DNA of 64,000 nt from positions 19,668,879 to 19,732,878 of the forward strand of contig NC_071329.1 in assembly GCF_010183535.1 (NCBI RefSeq). Reading direction: 5' to 3'. The notes beneath the pieces are model-generated. The model worked only from the letters and a program-made list of their open reading frames with translations, was not told the DNA's origin and searched no databases. Positions 46,676-54,991 of this stretch are shown here, piece by piece. Position numbers and translations under genes: made by a program. Source of the stretch: Caenorhabditis remanei (taxonomy: Eukaryota; Nematoda; Chromadorea; Rhabditida; Rhabditidae). Position 1 is the stretch's first letter, and every line of letters begins with the position of its first letter.

Positions 46676-47299
46676 TTAGAAAAGACAGATACGGATCCAA
46701 ATTGCCTCAACCGGATACAAACGACCTACTGAATCACGCAAAAGTGGAGAATTGGGTTGATTTAGAGATATTTCGTATTTTTCTTCAAAATAGCGTTGAA
46801 CACACACAAATCGTCTTTTAGCCGGTGGTTTAGGAATAATCATATTCACAAAATAATGATTTCTTGGCGTAGCGTCTCTGAAAATACTACTTTTATAGAA
46901 TATTGTGCAATTTTCAACTTACAGACTAAGTTCCGACGTAAGATCGACAGACAGGCCATTACAACCATTCCACATTTTAAGAATATTCAAGTCGAGAAGG
47001 TGATAATTCATGGTACGTGTTTGATTAGGAGTAGAAAATGCAAGACGTCCAAACTTTTCCATTAGATGATTTGCCAAGTTCACATCGACACACTGAAAAT
47101 TTGCAAAAGTTGTATATTTTCCGCCCCAAAAACAACATAACAACATCGCCCCTTATTGAAAGCATGCCAAAGGGTCACAACAAGTGACCTGGAGGCAAAG
47201 CGTGTTCAATATGCTTATACTTAAAATTGCACTTACCCCAACAGCTGGTGGCACATAGTCGGCGGGAATAACAATTGGACGATTTGTTCCCGGAAGCAT
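46676..47299 (-). CDS. Unknown Maverick protein, three exons
   Basis: Exons are 47299-47237, 47092-46923 and 46877-46676, giving 144 aa with matching phases. The N-terminus is MLPGTNRPIVIPADYVPPAVG; exon 2 has HLMEKFGRLAFSTPNQTR; exon 3 has PAKRRFVCVQRYFEEKY. I recognise no domain. It lies between the major capsid and protease genes, so a minor virion or assembly protein is plausible. It is unusual among the late genes in having introns. Intron 1 contains a copy of the GGTCAC-AACAA-GTGACC palindrome found twice in the internal non-coding block. Confidence 0.6.
47173..47189. repeat. GGTCAC-AACAA-GTGACC palindrome, copy 1
   Basis: A 6-bp inverted repeat around a 5-base loop is followed by TGGAG. 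The same motif with the same flanks (GGGTCACAACAAGTGACCTGGAG) occurs at 53158-53174 and 53658-53674. Upstream flanks are also similar (AACAACATAACAAC here, AACAACATAACCACC there). All copies lie inside the element. Confidence 0.75.
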
Positions 47300-47338
47300 G
47301 ATACGACCGCCCTCTGTGTCAAAACAAACGAAATGAAC

Positions 47339-48595
47339 TTAACGAGGACCAGTCACGACCACATTTCTGAACCCATCGACTTCATAAGATGCATCAAATT
47401 GTGACAAAACTATCGCATTTAGGCCACCTTTGGGTGTTTTTTGCGAAAAACGCATTTTCAGCTGTGTACTTCCACTTTTTTGAAGTTCCCAAGCATTTGA
47501 AGTATCAATTGGAGAAATGTTAAAAACAAAGAAAGTATAGCCTGTTCGGAACATTTTGTAGGAAATCTTGGGACACGACTTGTTTGAAACACAACCAAGT
47601 TCTTCGTACATTCGGGTGAACGCTTCGGCATAGTTTTTGTTCGAAAAGTCACAGTTGATAGGTTGAGGAGGGTACATAACACCTCCCGCGTCAAGTTGAA
47701 TTTCCGAAACATGGTAGTGGTCAAAATTTAAAGAATCTTTTGTGACAGAATTTTCCGGGTTGAGCAAGCCAATGATAACGAGTCTTGGAATTATATCGTG
47801 ATAAATGGTGTTGAATGGCAAATCTAGACGCCCTTCAGGAATTGAAATAATTTTGACCTTGGAAATAGTAAAAGGGTACAAGGCGGGTGTTGTTCTAAGA
47901 CGATTTTCCAAAGCTATGGCAGCTGATGAAACTACATCGATAGCCCGCATGTGAAGTTTCAAGTCAGAAATTTCCAATTGGGCTTTAGTGGCCTTTGCAG
48001 CTTCAAGACAAAATTCGTCAGAGTTCCGATAGAATGTCAATGTAATATTCACATGAGGAACCAATAGTTTTTCTGTTTGGAATACTTCCAAAAGTACAGG
48101 AGCGCACACATCCAGTTCTTTTGTAGAACTGAGAATTCGCCCATCTTGAGATCCGTCAGGATCACACCAGCCAGCAGCGGTCAACAATCCTCCTTTTGTG
48201 TCCCCATTTTCTCCGAATAGTGTATGTATATAACTCTTATAGTCATAATTATTTGAATCATATACTATCACATTGTTGAAAAACAGTTTCACTTGGTTGA
48301 AGAAGGTTGCACCAATAAAATTTGTGTGGGAAATAACGTTTGCGTCCACACCATTTGTCGCGGCTTCAACATTTTTCAGAGAAAGTTTGAAACTCACATA
48401 AGTCTTGTTGAGTTGGAAGAAGTGAGCACTGTCATGAACATTAAAAGTATAGGAAGTTCCGGAATCCACAGGATTTGTCGGGGTATAAGTCATCCATTGT
48501 CCTTTATTGAATGCCACCTGACTAGGTGGGGTATCAAAAATACAAAGGCTGGAAGGAGCACTCGGTGCGCTTTTGTTACTCATCAATTTGGCCAT
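47339..48595 (-). CDS. Major capsid protein candidate (double jelly-roll type)
   Basis: This is 418 aa, intronless. Polinton major capsid proteins form hexon-like trimers. The N-terminal region reads YTFNVHDSAHFFQLNKTYVS, followed by beta-rich sequence with conserved aromatic and Asn-rich segments (FFNQVKLFFNNVIVYDSNNY), a pattern found in nematode Maverick capsid proteins. Size and position (between the basic protein gene and the protease) fit. Its start overlaps the upstream gene's 3' end by 13 bp. I assign it from order, length and pattern; a structure comparison would settle the double jelly-roll. Confidence 0.78.
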   Translation of the reverse strand: MAKLMSNKSAPSAPSSLCIFDTPPSQVAFNKGQWMTYTPTNPVDSGTSYTFNVHDSAHFFQLNKTYVSFKLSLKNVEAATNGVDANVISHTNFIGATFFNQVKLFFNNVIVYDSNNYDYKSYIHTLFGENGDTKGGLLTAAGWCDPDGSQDGRILSSTKELDVCAPVLLEVFQTEKLLVPHVNITLTFYRNSDEFCLEAAKATKAQLEISDLKLHMRAIDVVSSAAIALENRLRTTPALYPFTISKVKIISIPEGRLDLPFNTIYHDIIPRLVIIGLLNPENSVTKDSLNFDHYHVSEIQLDAGGVMYPPQPINCDFSNKNYAEAFTRMYEELGCVSNKSCPKISYKMFRTGYTFFVFNISPIDTSNAWELQKSGSTQLKMRFSQKTPKGGLNAIVLSQFDASYEVDGFRNVVVTGPR

Positions 48596-49104
48596 TTTCC
48601 AAAAATATCAGTTTTCCGCGAAGATGATTTTGGCAGAGATCGTTTTTTGGTGTTTGTTCGTTTTCTTGCCACTTTCGAAGATTTTCGCTTTCTTCCTCCC
48701 TTTTTCACTTTTCGCGTCTTTTTGATACTTTTGCGGGTATGACGGATATTTTTCCTCTTTATACGTCCACCAGACTGTTCCAACTTGTTGATTGCACGAT
48801 TGACAAGAGAATTATAAGAATCAGAAGCGTTTTTAGACAAAGACTGTTTGAAAGAATCACCAGCCACTACGTCGTTTGCAACACGAAGTGATGAATCCAT
48901 AACTTCACGACCCATGGAGACTCCTATTCGTTTTAGCAAGGGAACAGCGGAAATGAAGAGTTTTCCGAGTAATTGAGAGAAAGGGCCGTTTCCACGTTGG
49001 TAAAGACTTCCGGCACGAAATCCACCAGAACCGGTCTGGTCGAGGTCATTTTCAAAGAAATGGACCCAATCAACAGAATTGTCAGGATCAAAGTAAATAA
49101 GCAT
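48583..49104 (-). CDS. Basic virion protein candidate with Gly-rich hydrophobic centre
   Basis: This 173-aa protein has three parts: an acidic N-terminus (MLIYFDPDNSVDWVHFFEND), a Gly-rich and hydrophobic stretch (GSGGFRAGSLYQRGNG, then PFSQLLGKLFISAVPLLKRI), and a very basic tail (KKTRKVKKGGRKRKSSKVAR). The pattern resembles small DNA-binding or membrane-active core proteins of adenovirus-like virions, such as precursor core or protein VI-like factors, but I cannot choose among them. It sits directly upstream of the major capsid gene, with a 13-bp overlap, and 45 bp downstream of the minor-capsid candidate. Confidence 0.65.
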   Translation of the reverse strand: MLIYFDPDNSVDWVHFFENDLDQTGSGGFRAGSLYQRGNGPFSQLLGKLFISAVPLLKRIGVSMGREVMDSSLRVANDVVAGDSFKQSLSKNASDSYNSLVNRAINKLEQSGGRIKRKNIRHTRKSIKKTRKVKKGGRKRKSSKVARKRTNTKKRSLPKSSSRKTDIFGKWPN

Positions 49105-49149
49105 TTGTAAACTCGAGAATTGCAGAAATTATACGATCTCACGTTTGTT

Positions 49150-49923
49150 TCAACCATCAAAAGATGAACTGATAGGACGAAAGTGAAGAACAATCACAAT
49201 CTTCCCAGAGTTAAATGGAATGAAATGATTACGATCGTTTTTGATTTGAATGCCAATCTGGTTCATCTCTTTGCAACGTACAGGCACATATAGTGGGGTT
49301 ATGAACGATTGTTCAACATTTCCCACGTTTTGCGAACTTATGCTGATAATCTTCAAAAGTGGTACTTTCATGTGACTAACAGTCTGCGGCTCCACTAATC
49401 CTTCAGAATAGATATACATCAAGTCGGAACCAGAAAACATTGAATATTGTCCATGTTTAGGGAATTTGTCACAAATTTTATCAATTCCCAGGAAATAACT
49501 GAGACGATCCGAAAACTCCACTTTTGAGACTTTTTCCGTTTTTTCACACGTCACTCTCTTGAATGTTTGATCATAGGTAAATAGAACGGCATCAGGTTTT
49601 GAGGCATTTGTTAGAGTTTTCAAAGATTTGCTCAGTGTTTGATTCAAAATATCTATAAGTTCGGAAGGTGATGTAAAAGAACAATTTGGAACTTTGCACT
49701 TGACAACCTTCTTTTCGTACCAAACCAGGAACTCATTTTCGTAATTTCCATTTGATTCCAAGTTTTTTGATATCAAATCATGTGAAGTCGGATAAATTAT
49801 GGAAGTCAAAGCAACTTCATAAGGTTTGTTGAAATTGATAGAAGATGGAAGACTTGTCTTGAAATTGGAAATTGTAGACTCGATTTGAGCATTACTGACC
49901 AAAGTGATATAAAAGTCAGTCAT
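49150..49923 (-). CDS. Minor capsid (penton-like) protein candidate
   Basis: This is 257 aa, intronless. The N-terminus MTDFYITLVSNAQIE is followed by NFKTSLPSSINFNKPYEVAL, a pattern shared by a conserved Maverick protein (a SN...F...LP....L....EVAL arrangement). It continues with TSIIYPTSHD and a beta-rich body. Size and position next to the capsid gene cluster fit the Polinton minor capsid protein, although I cannot see a jelly-roll directly. The ATG overlaps the upstream small membrane protein's stop codon in an ATGA arrangement. Confidence 0.65.
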   Translation of the reverse strand: MTDFYITLVSNAQIESTISNFKTSLPSSINFNKPYEVALTSIIYPTSHDLISKNLESNGNYENEFLVWYEKKVVKCKVPNCSFTSPSELIDILNQTLSKSLKTLTNASKPDAVLFTYDQTFKRVTCEKTEKVSKVEFSDRLSYFLGIDKICDKFPKHGQYSMFSGSDLMYIYSEGLVEPQTVSHMKVPLLKIISISSQNVGNVEQSFITPLYVPVRCKEMNQIGIQIKNDRNHFIPFNSGKIVIVLHFRPISSSFDG

Positions 49924-50126
49924 TCTTTGATTTTTGGGTTAGGTAGCAAATATCCGATACAAGAACCAAGAATAATTAGCCACTGTTGGTGTTGGGGGTA
50001 GTCAAGAGTACAAATTTTATATAAAGCGACAAGAGTGACAATGTAAATTATTAACACTTGTGACACAAATACAAGCAATGCTTTGGAACAATGAGTGTTT
50101 CCACAAGACCACTTCGACCCGTCCAT
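49920..50126 (-). CDS. Small two-helix membrane protein, conserved in Mavericks
   Basis: This is 68 aa. A Cys-containing N-terminus (WSCGNTHCSKA) leads into a helix ALLVFVSQVLIIYIVTLVAL, then a short loop and a second helix (WLIILGSCIGYLLPNP) ending in KIKE. The LGSCIGYLLPNP ending is a pattern I associate with a small Maverick-encoded membrane protein. It might act in virion membrane or egress functions, but that is inference. Its stop overlaps the next gene's start (ATGA). Confidence 0.7.
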   Translation of the reverse strand: MDGSKWSCGNTHCSKALLVFVSQVLIIYIVTLVALYKICTLDYPQHQQWLIILGSCIGYLLPNPKIKE

Positions 50127-50209
50127 AAATGAAAAATGAACAAGTGGGAAAAAGAAAAAGACAAAAAACAGAAAAAATTCGAAATTCTTTAATATTTTTC
50201 AAAATATCA

Positions 50210-51203
50210 CTAAACATCTGGCTTTCTGTACAAAACCATCTCTTCTTCATACCATATGCCATCTACTTCGTTTTCCTCCACATCTGCCAAAATGTAAACA
50301 GGAATGTCGTATTCGATTATTTTGACAACTTTGAACACTTCACTAGTCCATTTTGCCCTTGTACCTTTCGCAAAGGGAGAATTTTCCAAAAGTACTCTGA
50401 CGGGATCACCAACTTTATACTTTGGAGAACGAGATTGAACAGTACCGTATAGACGATTCCAAATCTTTTGTGAATTATTGCTTGTGACTTTATTGGGACT
50501 TGTTCCAATTGAGTCCATATACGTATCGTTCAAACCTTCAACAATATCACTTAATACTCTCGTCCATTCGAAGCTATCTGTAGCAGTAAACCACTTTTCC
50601 AACTTGTTCTTTATTCTCATAATTGCATTTTCAGCATAACATGCCTTCACATTTGTATTTTTCGGGTTCATGTGGCAAATTCCTAGTGATCGAACAAATT
50701 TTTGAAATGTTTTCCCCATAAATTCGGTACCTGAAATAAAAATAGCAAATTTCAATAGTTTTCAAAATACTCTTACCTTTATCAGTATATAAACGTGCGG
50801 GAATTCTCCAACTGGAATGCAAAATGTCTTCATAAGCCGTAGTGACAGTTGAACATTCTTTGTTCTTTAGAGGTCGCGCAAATACATACCGACTAAAAAC
50901 ATCAACAACCACCAGTATGTAACAAAATCCCTTGTTATATCTTTTGAGAGTGGGTAACATTGCGAGATCGGCCATATGGTGACTGTCAGGTCCTGTGGCC
51001 ACCCAAGGATTGTGTTGAATATGTCTCGCTTTTGGAAAGTGTCGAGTGTAAGCATTGTTTGTATGAAGATAGGCAACAACTTCTTTTCGAGTAATTCGAC
51101 GATCAACTTTTCTGGCAGCTGCGAGTAAATTTGAAACACCACGGAAACCTTTTTTCGGATCATTGTATAACTTCTCCAATAATTTTGTATTCAATGTCTC
51201 CAT
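50210..51203 (-). CDS. Retroviral-type DDE integrase
   Basis: Two exons, 51203-50777 and 50730-50210, give 315 aa. It inserts the element's DNA into the genome. The rve core is clear: Asp79 in HHMADLAML, Asp141 in LYTDKG (at the exon junction) and Glu175 in CYAENA, with spacing close to the classical D,D-35-E. Between them are IVVVDVFSRYVFARPLKN-like strands (FCYILVVVDVFSRYVF). The C-terminal part (KYKVGDPVRVLLENSPFAKG) resembles the SH3/chromo-like DNA-binding tail of Maverick integrases. All three acidic residues are present. The start overlaps the preceding gene's end by 13 bp. Confidence 0.94.
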
Positions 51204-51913
51204 GCTTTAACAGAAAAACTTCTTTGACTGGAACGGGTTGGGTACTTGCGTCGCGGATTGAGAATGAATTTCTCAGGAAATCCTGATTGTTTGAGGGCTT
51301 GAGTTAAAAGAGGAAAGTTGGGACAAGCACCGGGAAGAGGAGTAATGTTCGAAAAATCATTCAGAATACGGTTTAGAGTGAAAGTTGGAATTTTTGTGTC
51401 ATTCACATATAAAACCGATGAAGTGTCCTGAAATCGAAAAATTTGTGGATTTGTTTCCAAATGTTCTAGTAATTCCGCCTTTGCCTCGGATCCACTAATT
51501 GGTTTTGGAGATCTTGGTGTTCTTGAACCTGTTGACGCTCTTATAGTTATAGGTATTTTTGGAGTTATCGGTGTGGCTGGAAGAAATACATCATCGTTTA
51601 GCATTTCTTCCTCCTTTTCTTCTTCAACACCTGCTGTCTCAACCCTTGGCAAATTTTGCGGAAAAGAGGGGGTTTCTTCACTTTGAGGTAACATAGGTGT
51701 ATGTTTGGTCTTTTTTCGATCATCTTCTTCAATTTCGTTATTATTCAACCTTTTGTTCACAATATTGGTCAAATGACTTTTAATGTGTGCAAGTTTGACA
51801 TCACTTTCCATGGGAGTATTGAGTAAATTGCCAATAGGATCAACTTCTTTCCGATTTGCGATTAAATCTGCATGTTCTTCGATCGAAAGCAAGACATATT
51901 TACCGTAGGACAT
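51191..51913 (-). CDS. Conserved Maverick protein of unknown function
   Basis: This is 240 aa, intronless. It begins YGKYVLLSIEEHADLIANRK, has a low-complexity acidic middle (ETAGVEEEKEEEMLNDD) and a Pro/Thr-rich segment (PATPITPKIPITIRASTG). The C-terminus is a compact domain with VNDTKIPTFTLNRILNDF and a basic end. A YVLL...EEH opening and a C-terminal globular domain recur in a Maverick protein of unknown function encoded near the integrase. Position suggests a role in integration complexes or virion assembly. Confidence 0.6.
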   Translation of the reverse strand: MSYGKYVLLSIEEHADLIANRKEVDPIGNLLNTPMESDVKLAHIKSHLTNIVNKRLNNNEIEEDDRKKTKHTPMLPQSEETPSFPQNLPRVETAGVEEEKEEEMLNDDVFLPATPITPKIPITIRASTGSRTPRSPKPISGSEAKAELLEHLETNPQIFRFQDTSSVLYVNDTKIPTFTLNRILNDFSNITPLPGACPNFPLLTQALKQSGFPEKFILNPRRKYPTRSSQRSFSVKAWRH

Positions 51914-52259
51914 GTTCGAGAATACTGGATGCAGCAGAAATCAGAACGGGTAATAGAATAGTGAGGGGACTACCACCAGATTGAATGAGAAATTCACGAG
52001 TTTCGTCAATGTCCCGGATATTGGACAAATGTCTCAAAGATTCAGAGTAAGGTTTCAACTTTTGGACTGAACGAGGGGAAATCTTGATTGTACCGTTTAT
52101 TATGTTGAAAACGAGTTCCACAAGACAAATCAGCACATTATCCGGAATATCTTTCAATTCCGAGATTCTATCACTTTCTGACAAATTTGAAGACAAAGCG
52201 AGAATTTTGTGAAAAGTGTCCAAATCCCATTGGGAACAGTTATTTTGGGATGAAGACAT
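51900..52259 (-). CDS. Conserved small Maverick protein, helical with Gly-Gly motif
   Basis: This is 119 aa. It is helical throughout, with LVELVFNIINGTIKISPRSV followed by QKLKPYSESLRHLSNI, then FLIQSGGSPLTILLPVLISA. The order of a helical N-terminus, a short loop and a QxGG...LLP.L hydrophobic tail matches a small protein often encoded next to the packaging ATPase in animal Mavericks. The function is unknown. It overlaps both neighbours (14 bp with the downstream gene, 20 bp with the ATPase). Confidence 0.6.
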   Translation of the reverse strand: MSSSQNNCSQWDLDTFHKILALSSNLSESDRISELKDIPDNVLICLVELVFNIINGTIKISPRSVQKLKPYSESLRHLSNIRDIDETREFLIQSGGSPLTILLPVLISAASSILEHVLR

Positions 52260-52869
52260 GTGTTATTCTGCCAGGAAGAATATTGTCACGATATCGAATC
52301 TCGTCGGGACAATTTTTGTGAAGATCGATAAGTAAATACGTGTAAGGTTGACTTGTAGCGTCGTTATAAATGGCCAAGAAAGTGTTACAAGCACCAGGCA
52401 TAAGTTGAGATCCCAAACACCGCACACTTGACTTGTCCGCGTTGTTTTTGAACAAAATGATATAACTTGCCTGAAGACGAAGGTTTCTGATAACTTTTGA
52501 GTAAAAAATAGTGTGAAGTAAGAAAATAACAGTCATATCGTAGTGGTGGGCCAAAACCGAAACAAGTCGTTCCATTCCAGAGTTTTGGTCAATTTTTGTC
52601 ATTAAATCGTCTATAACCACCAATACTTGATCTTTTTTGTATTTCTTCAATTCTTCCAAGTTCGGCAATCCTTCCCGTAACATGATATCAGGCCGATTCT
52701 TCATCGAGTCGGGTACGCTTTCAAAAGTATCGTAATACCAAAAGCAAATTTTGCTGTCCACATCAAAAATAGTGTTCCGCTTCTCCACAATTTGACGAGC
52801 CAGCGTGCTTTTTCCTTGGCCACTGGGACCGACAATCAGAATAGTGCTCTGCCAAGACAGCTTAACCAT
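52240..52869 (-). CDS. A32/FtsK-HerA-type genome packaging ATPase
   Basis: This is 209 aa, intronless. It should pump DNA into preformed capsids. Walker A is GPSGQGKST at about residues 14-22. Walker B is VLVVIDDLM at about residues 82-90. A downstream HTIFYSKVIRNLRLQASYII segment fits the sensor region of poxvirus A32-like ATPases. Length is typical of Polinton enzymes. It is the first gene of the late cluster, so its upstream region (52870-53100) may hold the cluster promoter. Both nucleotide-binding motifs are intact. Confidence 0.93.
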   Translation of the reverse strand: MVKLSWQSTILIVGPSGQGKSTLARQIVEKRNTIFDVDSKICFWYYDTFESVPDSMKNRPDIMLREGLPNLEELKKYKKDQVLVVIDDLMTKIDQNSGMERLVSVLAHHYDMTVIFLLHTIFYSKVIRNLRLQASYIILFKNNADKSSVRCLGSQLMPGACNTFLAIYNDATSQPYTYLLIDLHKNCPDEIRYRDNILPGRITHVFIPK

Positions 52870-53117
52870 GTTGAATGAATTATTTTTGTGCCTTTATCAC
52901 CATTTCCAAGTTTCGAATATAACAAGAAAATGATCCATTTTTGTATTTTTTATCGAAATTATACTTTTTGTCCAGAAATTATACTTTTTGTCAAGAAATT
53001 ATACTTTCCGTAACATTTCGAAGTTACGGACAACTTTTCTCTAGTTGGCAAGATTCCAACATGATGTCATCGGCGACATGAGAGAGAGAGAAATGTTTTG
53101 TTTGTCCTCCCCTCTTT

Positions 53118-53258
53118 CCCATATAACAACATAACCACCAAGAAAAGCAAGTCGGAGGGTCACAACAAGTGACCTGGAGATGAAGCGAAAGCCAAAGGCT
53201 AAACCTTCCCTTCACCACTCCTCACCGGAGCGGCTCATTGGTCAGGTTCTGAAAAGGG
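53118..53258. repeat. ~140-bp module, copy 1
   Basis: The module begins CCCATATAACAACATAACCACC, includes the GGTCAC-AACAA-GTGACC palindrome (53158-53174) and ends near GGCTCATTGGTCAGGTTCTG. A near-identical copy lies exactly 500 bp to the right at 53618-53758. A third, partial copy holding only the last ~55 bp is at about 54754-54810. Confidence 0.85.
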
Positions 53259-53282
53259 AATTGTGTTGTGAGAGATTCCATT

Positions 53283-53490
53283 CCAAAACCGTGTCCCATA
53301 GCATGTGGAAATCCAGACACTTAGTGCAAAAACTCCAAAACCGTGTCCCATAGCATGTGGAAATCCAGACACTTAGTGCAAAAACTCCAAAACCGTGTCC
53401 CATAGCATGTGGAAATCCAGACACTTAGTGCAAAAACTCCAAAACCGTGTCCCATAGCATGTGGAAATCAAAACACTCAGTGCAGAAATT
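53283..53490. repeat. 52-bp tandem repeat, about four copies
   Basis: GTGTCCCATAGCATGTGGAA recurs at 53291, 53343, 53395 and 53447, each followed by ATC(C/A)A(G/A)ACACT(T/C)AGTGCA. The fourth copy diverges at its end, and single degenerate ACTTAGTGCAAATT copies continue to about 53600. This is a direct tandem array without unique spacers. Confidence 0.88.
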
Positions 53491-53617
53491 ACCTTCTGTT
53501 TCCTCCCTCACCAATGCAAATTCGCATTTTATGTGGGGACCTCACTAGTGCAAATTGGCATTCTTTTTTCTTTCCCCAATACTTAGTGCAAATTCGCTTT
53601 CTTTTTCGCCTTCACTT

Positions 53618-53758
53618 CCCATATAACAACATAACCACCAAGAAAAGCAAGTCGGAGGGTCACAACAAGTGACCTGGAGATGAAGCGAAAGTCAAAGGCT
53701 AAACCTTCCCTTCGCCACTCCTCACCGGAGCGGCTCATTGGTCAGGTTCTGAAAAGGA
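53618..53758. repeat. ~140-bp module, copy 2
   Basis: Near-identical to 53118-53258, with the GGTCAC-AACAA-GTGACC palindrome at 53658-53674, and ending CACCGGAGCGGCTCATTGGTC. The identity over 140 bp against a diverged surround suggests recent duplication or functional constraint. Confidence 0.85.
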
Positions 53759-54045
53759 GTTTGTGTTGTGAGAGACTCCATTTCAAAGTCTTGGGAATTT
53801 CCATGCAATGTGAATGTTGAAATAAGTTCTAAAAGTTGGCACGATGCCAACTCCTACCGGAGCTTTTGGTACTCTGTGATGACTCATCCCATTTGTCCTT
53901 GACAAACGGACGTTTTGGTGGTATAAATAGCGCCTCATTGCAGCGTTTCCCTCATTCTATATCATTTTTGGACACCAGTGATGTCCTATCTCTATTTTCT
54001 GATTTTTTCTGAGTGTTAGAAATCGTTATTGCAACTCGCATCCAC

Positions 54046-54656
54046 ATGGTTCGAACGTCTTCGACTTTACCGATTTATGGAAATGGTTGGAGGAGAAAGC
54101 ATTACTGGTATGTCTGGAGTACCCAAGAAGTGGTGGACAAATAAGTTGGGAACAAAGAAGGAACATTTATCGAAATCAACGAGAAATTAATTCAAGATGA
54201 GAATGAAACTCTTCTTCGACTCGTCCGAGAAAGTCACCCAGATTATGAAGGAGATAACGAAGAACTGAAAATTCAACTGAAAAGTGAGTTTACATATACA
54301 AGACGAGGAAAGTTACTTATTAATTTACATATTGCAGGACAACTGAATATGCTCATCCCAACTTCTAGTGAGAATGAAACGGAAGACGATTCGGAACAAT
54401 CAAAACGAAAAAAGAATGGAAACAAGGACAACAAGAAAAAGTACAACCGATATAGAAGAAGTTTGTTGAAGAATGAAGTCCGGGAAGGCTACATTGATGT
54501 TTTCGAAGAAACCACTTGCATTCAGAAAAACCAATTGTCTTGGATGTAAAACCATCTGTTTCAAAAACCAGCTCGGTTGTCAGTCAGAAATATCTCGCAT
54601 GGTTCAGTCAAAAAGAAGCAGTTCAAGTTAACATTATTGATCGACACCTTTGAATA
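54046..54656 (+). pseudogene. Inverted, internally deleted polymerase-derived sequence
   Basis: An open segment from about 54125 with a GTGAGT donor (54284) and a TTGCAG acceptor near 54338 leads into a Lys-rich exon ending at the stop at 54549. Within it, NRYRRSLLKNEVREGYIDVF is almost identical to the polymerase exon 3 sequence on the opposite strand (58725-58815). Right after it, and in another frame, is sequence matching polymerase exon 8 (VSQKYLAWF against LSQKYLAWI; opposite strand near 56950-57030). So distant parts of the polymerase gene are juxtaposed with the exons between missing. The upstream part (54046-54283) has no match I can see. It may be a remnant of a second element or a rearranged copy; expression as a short protein is possible but unsupported. 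Confidence 0.7.
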
Positions 54657-54991
54657 TTGTTGTACTTAAATTGTTTGAAATAAAACATATATTTTTGAAA
54701 CCAACTTCCTCTAGATAACAAGGGAGCTGGAGTAGAAGTGCTAGCAAATTGCCTAACCTTCCCTTCACCACTCCTCACCGGAGCGGCTCATTGGTCAGGT
54801 TCTGAAAAGGTGATTATGTTGTGAGAGATAGTTGACCACAAAAACCAAGTGCGGGAAATGACCTCTCTCTTCCCCCTTTTTCCCGCAGGCCTCCTCCTCC
54901 TTTTTCCCCCACTCCCCCTCCCTTCTTCCTCCCTTATGTTTTCCCGCATAGTGCCCATTCCCCACCAAAAAGACAAGTTTATAATAATTTA

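Larger units (their letters stand above)
52870..53990. promoter_or_regulatory. Internal non-coding block upstream of the late gene cluster
   Basis: No gene is supported. Just upstream of the ATPase start are three near-identical ATTATACTTT(TTGTC) units at about 52968-53010. The block then holds the first ~140-bp module (53118-53258), the 52-bp tandem array (53283-53490) and the second module (53618-53758). A TATAAATAG box lies near 53931-53940 on the plus strand, reading towards the polymerase-derived remnant. The position between divergent or same-strand modules suggests promoter, origin or packaging-signal functions. Confidence 0.5.

Noticed and set aside
53283..53490. Regular 52-bp repeats that could be mistaken for a CRISPR array
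   Set aside because: Whole units are repeated with no unique spacers, and the genome is eukaryotic.
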